From positions 62,001-126,000 of the forward strand of contig NZ_JAGQBW010000004.1 in NCBI RefSeq assembly GCF_024345835.1: 64,000 nucleotides of DNA. Reading direction: 5' to 3'. This document shows positions 9,585 to 19,570 of this stretch, one piece after another. Each line of letters begins with the position of its first letter. The first letter of the stretch is position 1. The notes under the pieces are model-generated. The model did no database searches. It had not been told where the DNA came from and saw only the letters and a list, made by a program, of their open reading frames with translations. This stretch comes from Synechococcus sp. HJ21-Hayes (GTDB lineage: Bacteria > Cyanobacteriota > Cyanobacteriia > PCC-6307 > Cyanobiaceae). A program made the translations under genes and the position numbers.

Positions 9585-10274
9585 ATGGTGATCGCCCCTG
9601 CAGGGCGCCGCGCACAGACCAAGGAGCTGGCCGTGCTGGGCTTGCTCTACCTGCTCCAGAACATCAACGCCGAAATGCTGCGGCGTGCGGCCGGCTCCCT
9701 CGACAGCCAGCTGACCGGGACCGCCAGCGGCCGCATCGTCGCCGACTTGACCCTCTTGCAAGCCGACCGTATCCATCCCGTGGCGATGGTGATCTGCGGG
9801 GTTGGGTTGGTTGCCATGACAACGGCCCTGTGGCGTGGGCTCCGGGTACCTCGTTGGAGCTTTGACGCCCTGGGGGCGTGGTTCTGCCTGCGGCTGTTGG
9901 CCGAATACCTCACCATCAACGGACTGATCTTCGAAGGCTCCAAGGTTCAACCCGGCGTCTTATTGGGCCAGATCGTGCTGTATCTGCCCTACTTCGTGAT
10001 CAGTTGGGGATGGATCTTCCATCGGCTGGATCTGGTCGGCCAGGCGCAACCTGGCCTCGTAGTGCAACTTAGCGACGCCAATCCAACCAAGGGGATTACG
10101 TCGTTTGATTACTACCACGCCTCGATCAGCACCCTCCTGAACAAGAGCAAGCCCACGCTCGTGGGGGTGACGCGCACGGGGCGGATCCTGGTGCTGGTCT
10201 ACCTGGGGATGATCCTGGGGCTGTATGCCCTGACCTTTGCACGGATCCTGCAGCTCACGCGGTCATTGGTCTGA
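9585..10274 (+). CDS. Channel-like integral membrane protein lacking a K+ filter
   Basis: 229 residues with about four hydrophobic segments (roughly 55-75, 83-100, 115-140, 195-220). The C-terminal third, from FDYYHASISTL to VTRTGRILVLVYLGMILGL and ALTFARIL, follows the pore-helix, filter, last-helix layout of bacterial two-transmembrane (Ion_trans_2) potassium channels. However, the TVGYGD filter is replaced by LNKSKPTLVG. I call it channel-like by layout only; it may be a non-conducting relative or unrelated. Start chosen at ATG 9585 because it clears the divergent gene. Its codons look less GC-rich than the neighbours, hinting at acquisition. Confidence 0.6.
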   Translation: MVIAPAGRRAQTKELAVLGLLYLLQNINAEMLRRAAGSLDSQLTGTASGRIVADLTLLQADRIHPVAMVICGVGLVAMTTALWRGLRVPRWSFDALGAWFCLRLLAEYLTINGLIFEGSKVQPGVLLGQIVLYLPYFVISWGWIFHRLDLVGQAQPGLVVQLSDANPTKGITSFDYYHASISTLLNKSKPTLVGVTRTGRILVLVYLGMILGLYALTFARILQLTRSLV

Positions 10275-10376
10275 CCCCCCAGCAAAGCGACCGGCCGAGG
10301 CGCTGATCACCACCAACCTTTTCAGGCCCACCCGCAGGCATAGGCTCGCTCAATCGCTGTCACGCCGGGGCGCACC

Positions 10377-11807
<1,431 letters not shown>

Positions 11808-11829
11808 TGGCTCCCCCAAGACCTTGGGC

Positions 11830-11991
11830 TCAGAAGATCGAATAGATGAACGGAGCCACCACTGATCCCTGAGTGAACACCAGCAGGGAACCCATCAACA
11901 CAATGGTGATGATCAGCGGTGCCAGCCAATACTTCTTGCGCACCTTGAGGAAGTCCCAGACGTCCTTCAGCAGGTCGAGAAAGGCTTCCAT
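11830..11991 (-). CDS. Small SxtK/DUF5989-like membrane protein
   Basis: 53-residue protein, MEAFLDLLKDVWDFLKVR at the start, followed by a single membrane helix (about 21-40, WLAPLIITIVLMGSLLVF) and a short tail ending YSIF. This size and pattern match the DUF5989 family that accompanies O-carbamoyltransferases; SxtK of saxitoxin clusters is such a protein. It sits 6 bases after sxtJ-like and completes a carbamoyltransferase-SxtJ-SxtK trio. Function unknown; the repeated company with carbamoyltransferases suggests a membrane anchor or partner (inference). Confidence 0.75.
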   Translation of the reverse strand: MEAFLDLLKDVWDFLKVRKKYWLAPLIITIVLMGSLLVFTQGSVVAPFIYSIF

Positions 11992-11997
11992 GGCAAC

Positions 11998-12405
11998 TCA
12001 GAAGATACGGGTGAGGTTAATGGTGGGATGCTGCCGAACTTGGCGGTAGCTGCTGGCGCCATCGCGGCGGCGGCGTAGTGGGTCATAACCCGTGAGCCGC
12101 ATCACCAGGGCAATCGGCTGGAGCACCAGCAGGAACACGACCCCGAGGATCAGGTGGCTGTTCACCCAGCCCAGGCCATGGCCCAGGGCCATCCAGCCCC
12201 GGTAAGGCCAGGCAAGCGTGCGGGGCGCCAGCAGGCCCAGAAGGAGGGCTGGGACGCCAATCACGAACGGCCACAACGGCAGCGAATGGCCCCTGAGGCT
12301 CGGGAACAGCCAACCAAACACCACCGGGAACACAATGCCGATTAGCAAGCCGAAGTCCCGCAGCTGCTTCTTGCTGGGGCCTGGATCAGAGGTTTGGGAA
12401 GCCAT
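11998..12405 (-). CDS. SxtJ family membrane protein
   Basis: 135 residues with three or four hydrophobic segments (DFGLLIGIVFPVVFGWLF, LWPFVIGVPALLLGLLA, and ILGVVFLLVLQPIALVMRL), ending in a basic soluble tail with RLTGYDPLRRRRD. This is the SxtJ pattern, a family of unknown function found next to NodU/SxtI carbamoyltransferases. It begins 5 bases after the stop of the carbamoyltransferase gene, so the two are translationally close and clearly one operon. A role in presenting a membrane substrate to the enzyme is inference. Confidence 0.8.
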   Translation of the reverse strand: MASQTSDPGPSKKQLRDFGLLIGIVFPVVFGWLFPSLRGHSLPLWPFVIGVPALLLGLLAPRTLAWPYRGWMALGHGLGWVNSHLILGVVFLLVLQPIALVMRLTGYDPLRRRRDGASSYRQVRQHPTINLTRIF

Positions 12406-12410
12406 GCGGA

Positions 12411-14255
12411 TCAGTCGAGTTCAAAGTCCTGCATCCAGCGCTCATCGCGCTCCTGCTGTGGCTGCTCCTGTTTGAGCAGCAGCTGGTTCTCCAACACCAG
12501 CACATCCATTTCCGTGCGCATGAAGCAGCGGTAGGCATCTTGTGGCGTGCACACGATGGGCTCGCCGCGCACATTGAACGACGTATTCACAACCGTAGGG
12601 CAACCAGTGCGGCGCTGGAAGGCCTTAATCAGATTATAGTAACGCGAATTGGTTGATTGGCTAACGGTTTGCACCCGGGCCGAATAGTCCACATGGGTGA
12701 TAGCGGGCAACACAGAGCGAGGCACATTGAGCTTGTCGATGCCAAACAGTTGCTCCTGTTCGGGCGTCATCGGCTTGCAGAGCGACTGCTTCACCGGTGC
12801 GACCAACAGCATGTAGGGGCTCTTGGCATCCAATTCAAACTGGTTGCCCACCTCCTCCTCCAGTACCGAGGGAGCAAAGGGGCGGAAACTCTCGCGGTAT
12901 TTGATCTTGAGGTTCATCACGCTCTGCATCTGCTGATTACGTGGATCGCCAATGATCGAACGACCGCCGAGGGAGCGGGGGCCAAATTCCATAGAGCCGT
13001 TAAACCAGCCAATGACCTTTCCCTGATCGAGCAGTTCCGCCAGCCGCTCAAACAGCGGGCCGTCGTCGAGAACGTGGAAGGGTGCCTTGATCTGCTCGAG
13101 ATAGGAGCGAATCTCGTCATTGGCAAAGCGGGGACCGAGATAGGTACCCTTCATCGCATCACCCAGCTGAACGGCGCGGGGCTTGCCGAAATGCTGGTGC
13201 CAGGCCACCAGGGCCGCGCCGAGCGCCGACCCTGCATCCCCGCTGGCGGGCTGGATCCAGATCTGCTCAAAGGGCCCCTCCCGCAGCAGCTTGCCATTCG
13301 CCACGCAGTTCAGCGCCACGCCACCAGCCAGACAGAGGTTGGTGGCTCCGGTGTCGGCGTGGATTGAGCGGGCCAGCTTGAGCACGATCTCCTCCGTCAC
13401 AACCTGGATCGAAGCCGCCAGATCCATATGGAACTGGCTGAGCTCGCTTTCGCCCTTACGGGGAGGGCAGCCAAGCAACTTGTGGAACTTGCGACCCGTC
13501 ATTCGGAAGCCGCGGTGGAACTTGAAGTAGCTGAGATCAAGGCGAAAACTGCCGTCGTCCTTGATATCGATCAGGTGATCCTTGATCAGCTGGGCATACT
13601 GCGGCTCACCATAGGGAGCCAAACCCATCAGCTTGTACTCACCGGAATTCACCTTGAAACCGCAGTAGTAGGTGAACGCGGAATAGAGCAGGCCTAGTGA
13701 ATGGGGGAAATTGATCTCCCACAGCGGCTTGAGTGCATTGCTCTCACCCAGCCAGGCCGAGGTGGTGGCCCATTCGCCCACCCCGTCCATGCACAGAACC
13801 GCGGCCTTCTCAAATGGGCTGGGATAGAAGGCCGCTCCAGCATGGGAGAGGTGGTGTTCGCTGAACAGCAGCTCCGGGAGCCTGGCACCCTCAGGGGCCA
13901 GCGCCTTGAGCTGCTTCTTGATCTCGGTTTTGAGGAACAGCTTCTCCTTCAGCCACACCTGCATGGCGGCCACGAACGATCGCCCACCGCGAGGGGCAGC
14001 ACCGAGATAGGTTTCGAGTAGGCGCTCGAACGTGAGCAGCGGTTTCTCGTAGTACACCACCGCATCCAGATCGGCAAGCGTCAGCCCCTGGCTCTCAAGG
14101 CAATAACGCACCGCCTGCACCGGGAAGCGCGCGTCGTGCTTCTTGCGGCTGAAGCGCTCCTCCTGTGCCGCAGCGGCGATCTCTCCATCTACCACTAACG
14201 CAGCAGCACTGTCGTGGTAGTAAGCGGAGATGCCGAGGATTCTCACAATGGCCAC
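12411..14255 (-). CDS. NodU/SxtI-type O-carbamoyltransferase
   Basis: Transfers a carbamoyl group from carbamoyl phosphate to a hydroxyl group via carbamoyl-adenylate. The N-terminal half starts GISAYYHDSAAALVVDGEI, with EERFSRKKHD and SEHHLSHAGAAFYPSPF (metal-binding HHLSHA). It continues with MDGVGEWATTS and GEYKLMGLAPYG. The C-terminal half carries LAGGVALNCVANGKLL, PASGDAGSALGAAL and EFGPRSLGGRSI. Length 614 is normal. GTG start at 14255. Base composition is visibly less GC-rich than flanking genes, suggesting transfer. The acceptor is unknown: possibly a cell-surface glycan; no toxin-pathway genes are nearby. Confidence 0.88.
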   Translation of the reverse strand: MAIVRILGISAYYHDSAAALVVDGEIAAAAQEERFSRKKHDARFPVQAVRYCLESQGLTLADLDAVVYYEKPLLTFERLLETYLGAAPRGGRSFVAAMQVWLKEKLFLKTEIKKQLKALAPEGARLPELLFSEHHLSHAGAAFYPSPFEKAAVLCMDGVGEWATTSAWLGESNALKPLWEINFPHSLGLLYSAFTYYCGFKVNSGEYKLMGLAPYGEPQYAQLIKDHLIDIKDDGSFRLDLSYFKFHRGFRMTGRKFHKLLGCPPRKGESELSQFHMDLAASIQVVTEEIVLKLARSIHADTGATNLCLAGGVALNCVANGKLLREGPFEQIWIQPASGDAGSALGAALVAWHQHFGKPRAVQLGDAMKGTYLGPRFANDEIRSYLEQIKAPFHVLDDGPLFERLAELLDQGKVIGWFNGSMEFGPRSLGGRSIIGDPRNQQMQSVMNLKIKYRESFRPFAPSVLEEEVGNQFELDAKSPYMLLVAPVKQSLCKPMTPEQEQLFGIDKLNVPRSVLPAITHVDYSARVQTVSQSTNSRYYNLIKAFQRRTGCPTVVNTSFNVRGEPIVCTPQDAYRCFMRTEMDVLVLENQLLLKQEQPQQERDERWMQDFELD

Positions 14256-14306
14256 CTAACCGTGCGATTCTTACAGGATTGCCGCGCGCCAGACAGACTG
14301 GCCGGC

Positions 14307-15644
14307 ATGAATCCAGCCGCCACCAACGCTCCGGTCCCCCCGGCCCTGAGTACCACCGACCCCTGCGTGCACTGCGGCTTCTGCCTACCCAGCTGTGCCA
14401 GCTATCGGGTGCTGGGCACGGAGATGGATTCGCCCCGGGGCCGGATTCACGCCCTCAAGGCGATCGAGGCCGGCGAGCTCACGCTCGACGCCACAGTGGC
14501 CAGCCATTTCGACAGCTGCCTGGGCTGCTTCGCCTGCGTGAGCGCCTGCCCCTCGGGCGTGCGCTACGACGAACTGATCGAGGCCACTCGCCCCAAGCTG
14601 AACGCGCCCGAGCTGCGCACCCCCGCCCAGCGGGCCTTCCGCCACCTGCTGTTGGCCCTGCTGCCCTACCCCAAGCGGCTGCGGGGGGTGCTGGCACCGC
14701 TGCGGGCCTATGCCGGCACGCCGCTACAGGCCCTGGCCCGCCGCAGTGGCCTGCTGCGCCTGCTCGGGCCCCAGATCGAGGCCATGGAGCAGCTGCTACC
14801 GCCCCTGCCCCCCGACGCCTTCCAAGCCAGCTTCCCGCCGGTGGTGCCGGCCCATGGCGAGCGCCGGGCGCGGGTGGGGCTGGTGCTGGGCTGCGTGCAG
14901 CGGCTGTTTGACCCCGCCGTGAACCGGGCCGTGGTGGAGGTGCTGAGCGCCAACGGCATCGAAGTGGTGATCCCGCCAGATCAGGGTTGCTGCGGCGCCG
15001 TGACCCATCACCAGGGCGAGCTGGAGCACACCCAGCAGCTCGCCAGCGGCGTGATCAGCAGTTTTGCGGGCGTGGGCCCGCTCGATGCGGTGCTGGTGGC
15101 GGCCTCCGGCTGCGGCCACACCCTCAAGGCCTACGCCACCATCCTCAGCAGCGAGCGCGGCGGCGCCTTTGCGTCCCAAGTGCGGGACGTTCACGAATTC
15201 CTGCAGGCCCTGGGCCTGAGCGAGGCCTTCCGGGCCCAACTGGCGCCCCTGGCCCATGCCGACGGCAGCCCCGCCAGCGCCGAGCGCCCCCTCGCAGTGG
15301 CCTATCACGACGCCTGCCACATGCTCCACGGCCAGGGCATCAGTGCCGAGCCCCGCGCCCTGCTGCGCCAGATCCCGCACCTAGTGCTGCGTGAGGCCAC
15401 GGAAGCAGGCGTGTGCTGCGGCAGTGCCGGCATCTACAACCTGGTACAACCGCTGGAGGCCGCGGAACTGGGCCAGATCAAGGCGGCCGACCTGGCCGGC
15501 ACCGGCGCCGAGCTGGCCGCCAGCGCCAACATCGGCTGCACCCTGCAGATCCGCCGCCACATGGCCGAGCAGGAGCATCCAATCCCGGTGCACCATCCGA
15601 TCGAACTGCTGCAGCGCAGCTGGCGAGCCGGCCAGCGCCCATGA
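14307..15644 (+). CDS. glcF: Glycolate dehydrogenase iron-sulfur subunit
   Basis: Electron-transfer subunit that passes electrons from glycolate oxidation toward quinone, in photorespiration. Two 4Fe-4S clusters are predicted: C20, C23, C26, C30 (CVHCGFCLPSC) and C71, C74, C77, C81 (CLGCFACVSACPSG). Two CCG domains follow, with GCCGAVTHHQGE and AYHDACHMLHGQG plus VCCGSAGIYN. Length 445 is close to E. coli GlcF. ATG at 14307 chosen because the earlier frame has no homology. Its stop overlaps the permease start (ATGA). GlcE is encoded 2.7 kb on. Confidence 0.92.
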   Translation: MNPAATNAPVPPALSTTDPCVHCGFCLPSCASYRVLGTEMDSPRGRIHALKAIEAGELTLDATVASHFDSCLGCFACVSACPSGVRYDELIEATRPKLNAPELRTPAQRAFRHLLLALLPYPKRLRGVLAPLRAYAGTPLQALARRSGLLRLLGPQIEAMEQLLPPLPPDAFQASFPPVVPAHGERRARVGLVLGCVQRLFDPAVNRAVVEVLSANGIEVVIPPDQGCCGAVTHHQGELEHTQQLASGVISSFAGVGPLDAVLVAASGCGHTLKAYATILSSERGGAFASQVRDVHEFLQALGLSEAFRAQLAPLAHADGSPASAERPLAVAYHDACHMLHGQGISAEPRALLRQIPHLVLREATEAGVCCGSAGIYNLVQPLEAAELGQIKAADLAGTGAELAASANIGCTLQIRRHMAEQEHPIPVHHPIELLQRSWRAGQRP

Positions 15645-17020
15645 GCCAGGCACCCCCGGGCCGGCTGCTGAACATCCTCGGCTTGGGCTTCGGGCTGGCG
15701 GGGGCCGTGGGCGGCACAATCGGCGCCGGCATCCTGCGCACGCCTGGGCTGGTGGCCGCCCAGCTGCCCTCAGGCCCCCTGGTGCTGGCGGCCTGGCTGG
15801 CCGGGGGGCTCTATGCCCTGCTGGGGGCGGTGTGCCTCGCCGAGCTGGCGGCGGCCCTGCCGCGGGCCGGTGGCTGGTATGTGTACGCCGAGCGGGCCTT
15901 CGGGCGCCGGACTGGCCTGCTGGTGGGCTGGAGCGACTGGCTCGCCCACTGCATCGGCCTGGCCTGGGTGGCCACCACGGTGGGGGAGTACGGCCAGGCG
16001 CTGCTGCCGGCGACGATCCCCCAGGAGGCCTTCGTAGCCAGGCTCCTGGCGCTGCTCGCGATCGGCCTGTTCACCCTGATCCAGCTACGGGGTCTGCGGG
16101 CCGGCAGCGCCAGCCAGCAGTGGCTCAGCCTGGCCAAGGCGGTGGCTTTCCTGGTGCTGGTGGCGGGCTGCTTTCTGCTGCCCTCGCCGCTCCAGGCCGC
16201 CGCCCCTCAACCCGAGCTGGCGCCGCAGCTGGCTGTGGAGCCCAACCTGGCTGCCGTGCTGGCCCTGCAGGCGGTGATCACCACTTACGACGGCTGGGCC
16301 AGCCCCGTGTATTTCGCCGAGGAGTTCAGCGACCCGGCCCGCGACCTTCCCCGCTCCCTGATCGGCGGGGTACTCGCAGTTCTGGCGCTCTATCTCCTGA
16401 TCAACGCCGCCCTGCTGCACGTGTTGCCCCTGCCGCTGCTGGCCCAGGTCACCCTGCCGGCAGCCCTGGCGGCCACGGCGCTGGTGGGGCCTCTGGGGGG
16501 CGCCCTGATCACGGCGGTGGCGCTGGTGGCGCTGCTCGGGCTGATCAACACCGTGGTGATGGCCGCGCCGCGGATCCTCTATGGCCTCGGCCGCGACGGC
16601 CTACTGCCCGCCCTCACCAGCCAAGTGAACGCCGGCGGCACCCCCACAGCGGCGCTGCTCCTCACCAGCGGCGCGGCCGCCCTGCTGGTGTTGGCCGGAT
16701 CCTTCGAGCAATTGCTGGCCCTGGGGGCCCTGCTCTACGTGAGCCTGCCCCTGACGGGCATCGCCGCGCTAGTGGCGCTGCGCTGGCGGGAACCGGATCT
16801 GCCCAGACCGTTCCGCAGCTGGGCCTACCCGCTGCCGCCGCTGCTGGTGGCCACAGTGTCGCTGGCCTTCCTGGTCGCGGCCGCCGCCAGTGATCCGCCC
16901 ATCGGCCTGGCTGCCGCGGCCCTAGTGGCACTGGCCCTGCCAGGTGCACTGCTGGCCGAGCACCTGGGCTGGCTCACGACGGAGCCAGAAAGCCCTCCAT
17001 CCAAGCCCACGCCTCCCTGA
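15641..17020 (+). CDS. APC-family amino-acid permease
   Basis: 459-residue transporter with about 12 membrane helices. The first helix contains the family motif GGTIGAGILRTPG, where the broken helix binds substrate; YVYAERAFGRRTGLLVGWSDW and APRILYGLGRDGLLP are also typical of the amino-acid/polyamine/organocation superfamily. Start codon overlaps the glcF stop as ATGA, so translation is coupled to glcF. That context suggests uptake or efflux of a photorespiratory compound such as glycine or serine, but this is only inference. Its last 47 bases overlap the convergent kinase gene. Confidence 0.85.
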   Translation: MSQAPPGRLLNILGLGFGLAGAVGGTIGAGILRTPGLVAAQLPSGPLVLAAWLAGGLYALLGAVCLAELAAALPRAGGWYVYAERAFGRRTGLLVGWSDWLAHCIGLAWVATTVGEYGQALLPATIPQEAFVARLLALLAIGLFTLIQLRGLRAGSASQQWLSLAKAVAFLVLVAGCFLLPSPLQAAAPQPELAPQLAVEPNLAAVLALQAVITTYDGWASPVYFAEEFSDPARDLPRSLIGGVLAVLALYLLINAALLHVLPLPLLAQVTLPAALAATALVGPLGGALITAVALVALLGLINTVVMAAPRILYGLGRDGLLPALTSQVNAGGTPTAALLLTSGAAALLVLAGSFEQLLALGALLYVSLPLTGIAALVALRWREPDLPRPFRSWAYPLPPLLVATVSLAFLVAAAASDPPIGLAAAALVALALPGALLAEHLGWLTTEPESPPSKPTPP

Positions 17021-18350
17021 GGGTGCTGGCATCGCCCAGGTTGCCCGGAAATGTGAGCAGCGGCAGATCCCCCGCCAGCACCAGCGACAGCCCCGGCAGC
17101 AGCTGGCCCTGCAGCTCCACCGCTGCCAGCCCCAGGCCATCGGCCAGCAGGGTGTGGGTGGTGATGCCGCCCTTGCTGATCAGATAGCCCAGCTCCGGCG
17201 CCAGGGTGGCGGCCAGGCGGGCCATCAGGGCCGCCAGCGCCAGGCCGAAGCGGCGGCGCTCGGCGGCATTGCGGCAGAGCAGCTCGCCACGGCTGCTGAA
17301 CAACACCGGCGTTAGGCCCGCCGCCAGCCCATCTCGCAGCTGCTGCAGCCAGGCCTGCTCCAGCGAAACCAGCAGCCGATCGGGCAGTGGCCCCTCCAGC
17401 ACCCGCGCCAGCCGCTCCACAGCGATCTCCACCCCAACGCAGCGCGGATCGGCCAGCAGGGCCTCCAGCTGGGCATCGGCCAGGGGCACATGGGAGCCCA
17501 CCAGCACCAGGCCCGGGCGCTGCACCTCCGCCGCATCCCGGCGCCGCAGGCCCACCAGGCCGGCGGAATCGAGAGGTTGGGGCGGCAGCGGCACCAGGCC
17601 GTTGAGCAGGCTGGCGGCGGATTGGAACAGGAACCGCCGCGGCCGGCCCCAGCGCTCGGCAGCGGATGGAGCCGTGAGCTCCCGCACCGCGACTCCCAGG
17701 GCCAACAGGTGCTGCGGCCGCTCCGCATCCACCACCCCCCAGGCATGGCCCTCCAGCCCGGCCAGGCGCCGGCAGAGGCGCTCGCCATCGCCCTCCAACT
17801 CCGCCAGCGTGATGGGCTGCACCGCGGCCGCCGGGATCCGGCCGCCGCTTTTCTCCGCCACCCAATCCGGCAGGAAACTGGTGCTGTAGCCGAATAACCG
17901 ATCGCGGGCAAAGGGGGTGGTGTGCACGGGCTCGCCATGCAACCAATGCACCCCATCCACGGTGGTGCGCCCACCGGGGAGAAAGGCCGGGGCCAGCAAG
18001 GTGGCATCGAAGGGGCCCAGCTCCTCGCTGATCACCTCGCATTCCAGGGGGAAGTGGCCCCGCAGGGTGGAATCGCCACGGCTCACGATCAGCCAGTGGT
18101 CGATGGCCCCAGCCGCCAGGGCCGCCTCCAGAGCGGGCTTGAGGGCGCGGCAGATCTCCCGCACCCGCTGGGCGGCCGCCGCTGGATCCAGGGCCCTTGT
18201 GTTGGCCAGCACGAACAGCAGCGGCGAGGGGTGCTCGAGGCCCCGGCGCAGGGCCTGCCCATCCCAGCGCAGCAGCAGCGGGCAGCCATGCACGGTCTGA
18301 GAGCCGGTGGGGTCGTCGTCCAGAACAACAACTTTGAGCCGATCTGCCAT
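16974..18350 (-). CDS. Four-carbon acid sugar kinase family protein (DUF1537)
   Basis: Predicted sugar-acid kinase (OtnK/DtnK family), phosphorylating a tetronate-like compound. The N-terminal domain starts with VVLDDDPTGSQTVHG (about 8-22) and includes SRGDSTLRGHFPLE, the signature of this family. The C-terminal nucleotide-binding domain has LISKGGITTHTLLADGLGL and TFPGNLGD. Length 458 is typical. Characterised members sit beside a dehydrogenase and aldolase; this one instead sits between the two glycolate dehydrogenase genes, only 14 bases from glcE on the other strand. Substrate not determinable. Confidence 0.8.
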   Translation of the reverse strand: MADRLKVVVLDDDPTGSQTVHGCPLLLRWDGQALRRGLEHPSPLLFVLANTRALDPAAAAQRVREICRALKPALEAALAAGAIDHWLIVSRGDSTLRGHFPLECEVISEELGPFDATLLAPAFLPGGRTTVDGVHWLHGEPVHTTPFARDRLFGYSTSFLPDWVAEKSGGRIPAAAVQPITLAELEGDGERLCRRLAGLEGHAWGVVDAERPQHLLALGVAVRELTAPSAAERWGRPRRFLFQSAASLLNGLVPLPPQPLDSAGLVGLRRRDAAEVQRPGLVLVGSHVPLADAQLEALLADPRCVGVEIAVERLARVLEGPLPDRLLVSLEQAWLQQLRDGLAAGLTPVLFSSRGELLCRNAAERRRFGLALAALMARLAATLAPELGYLISKGGITTHTLLADGLGLAAVELQGQLLPGLSLVLAGDLPLLTFPGNLGDASTLREAWAWMEGFLAPS

Positions 18351-18364
18351 GGCACCATCGTGCC

Positions 18365-19570
18365 GTGATCACCCCCGAGCCCAGCGAACTGCAGGAGCTG
18401 GTGCAAGACCTGCACCGGCAGTCCACCCCCTGGCAACCGGCAGGCCACGGCACACGGCTGCACTGGGGGCCCCCTGTGCAGGGGCTGGTGCTGAGCACCG
18501 CCCGGCTCAACCGGATCGTGGAGCACTGCATCGGCGACTTCACCATCACCGCCCAGGCCGGCGTGCCGCTGCGGCAGCTGCAGCAGGAGCTGGCGGCCCA
18601 GGGCCAGTGGCTGGCGCTCGACTGGCCCTGGGGCAGCGGCGCCGATGGCGCGGGATCCGGCACGGTCGGGGGCCTGGTGGCCCGCGGCATGGCCGGAGGG
18701 CTGCGCCAGCGCTATCTGGGGGTGCGCGACCAACTGATTGGCCTGGCCCTGCTGCGGGCCGATGGCACCGCCGCCAAAGCCGGCGGCAAGGTGGTGAAGA
18801 ACGTGGCCGGTTACGACCTAATGCGCCTGTTCACGGGCAGCTGGGGCAGTTTGGGCCTGATCACCGAGCTCACCCTGCGCACCTTCCCCCGGCCAGTGCT
18901 GCGCCAAGGCCTGCTGCTGCAGGGGCCCTTGCCGGCCCTGGATCAGCTGCGCCGCCACTGCCTCAGCTCCGCCCTCATGCCGGAGCTGATCGACTGGTGG
19001 AGCCCGGCCCTGGCCCGGGCTTCCGGTGCAGCCAGCGAGGCCAGCCTGCTGATCAGCCTGGCCAGCGTGAGCCCTGAGGCGATCGCGGATCAACTGCGGG
19101 CCTGGAGCGAGCTGGCGGCAGCAACGGGACTGAACCCCCAGGCCCTGGATGCCGAGCGACTGGAGGCCCTGGGGGCCATCAGCCTGGGCCCGGATCAAGG
19201 CGAGCCCATGGGGCAACGCAGCCGCTGGTTGTTGCGCCTGGGCGTGCTGCCGGCCCGGGCCGGCGCGCTGCTGGTGGATCCCCTGGTGGCGGGCCTGCCG
19301 CTCAACCTGGCCGCCGGCAGTGGCGTGGGCCTGGCCTGGGCCGAGGCAGACCAACTGCCCGGTTACCGGGTGGAAGCCCTGCGCCGCCGCTGCCTGGAAC
19401 TGGGGGGCTATCTCATGGTGCTGGAGCAGCCGGCCGGCTCAGCCCTGCCTGCCTGGGAGAACGCACCGGCCCGGCCGGTGATCGAGGCGCTGAAACGCGA
19501 GTTCGATCCCCTGCAGCAGCTGGCCCGCGGCCGCTTGCCGGGGGTGAAGCCCCCCGCCCCTCAGGCCTGA
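18365..19570 (+). CDS. glcE: FAD-binding oxidoreductase, glycolate dehydrogenase GlcE-like
   Basis: Flavoprotein of the FAD_binding_4 family. The FAD site includes the AQAGVPLRQLQQEL and GSGTVGGLVARGMAGG loops and GGKVVKNVAGYDLMRLFTGS, the GlcE-type motif. Length 401 is a little over E. coli GlcE (350). GTG start at 18365 (GTGATCACC), leaving just 14 bases to the divergent DUF1537 kinase. It presumably pairs with GlcF in this window; GlcD, the large subunit, is not here. Its last 10 bases overlap the stop of the convergent epimerase gene. Confidence 0.85.
   Translation: MITPEPSELQELVQDLHRQSTPWQPAGHGTRLHWGPPVQGLVLSTARLNRIVEHCIGDFTITAQAGVPLRQLQQELAAQGQWLALDWPWGSGADGAGSGTVGGLVARGMAGGLRQRYLGVRDQLIGLALLRADGTAAKAGGKVVKNVAGYDLMRLFTGSWGSLGLITELTLRTFPRPVLRQGLLLQGPLPALDQLRRHCLSSALMPELIDWWSPALARASGAASEASLLISLASVSPEAIADQLRAWSELAAATGLNPQALDAERLEALGAISLGPDQGEPMGQRSRWLLRLGVLPARAGALLVDPLVAGLPLNLAAGSGVGLAWAEADQLPGYRVEALRRRCLELGGYLMVLEQPAGSALPAWENAPARPVIEALKREFDPLQQLARGRLPGVKPPAPQA

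Noticed and set aside
16825-18690. Long minus-strand frame of 621 codons over the permease/kinase junction
   Set aside because: Arg/Pro/Ala-rich translation without motifs; DUF1537 kinase in another frame explains the region.
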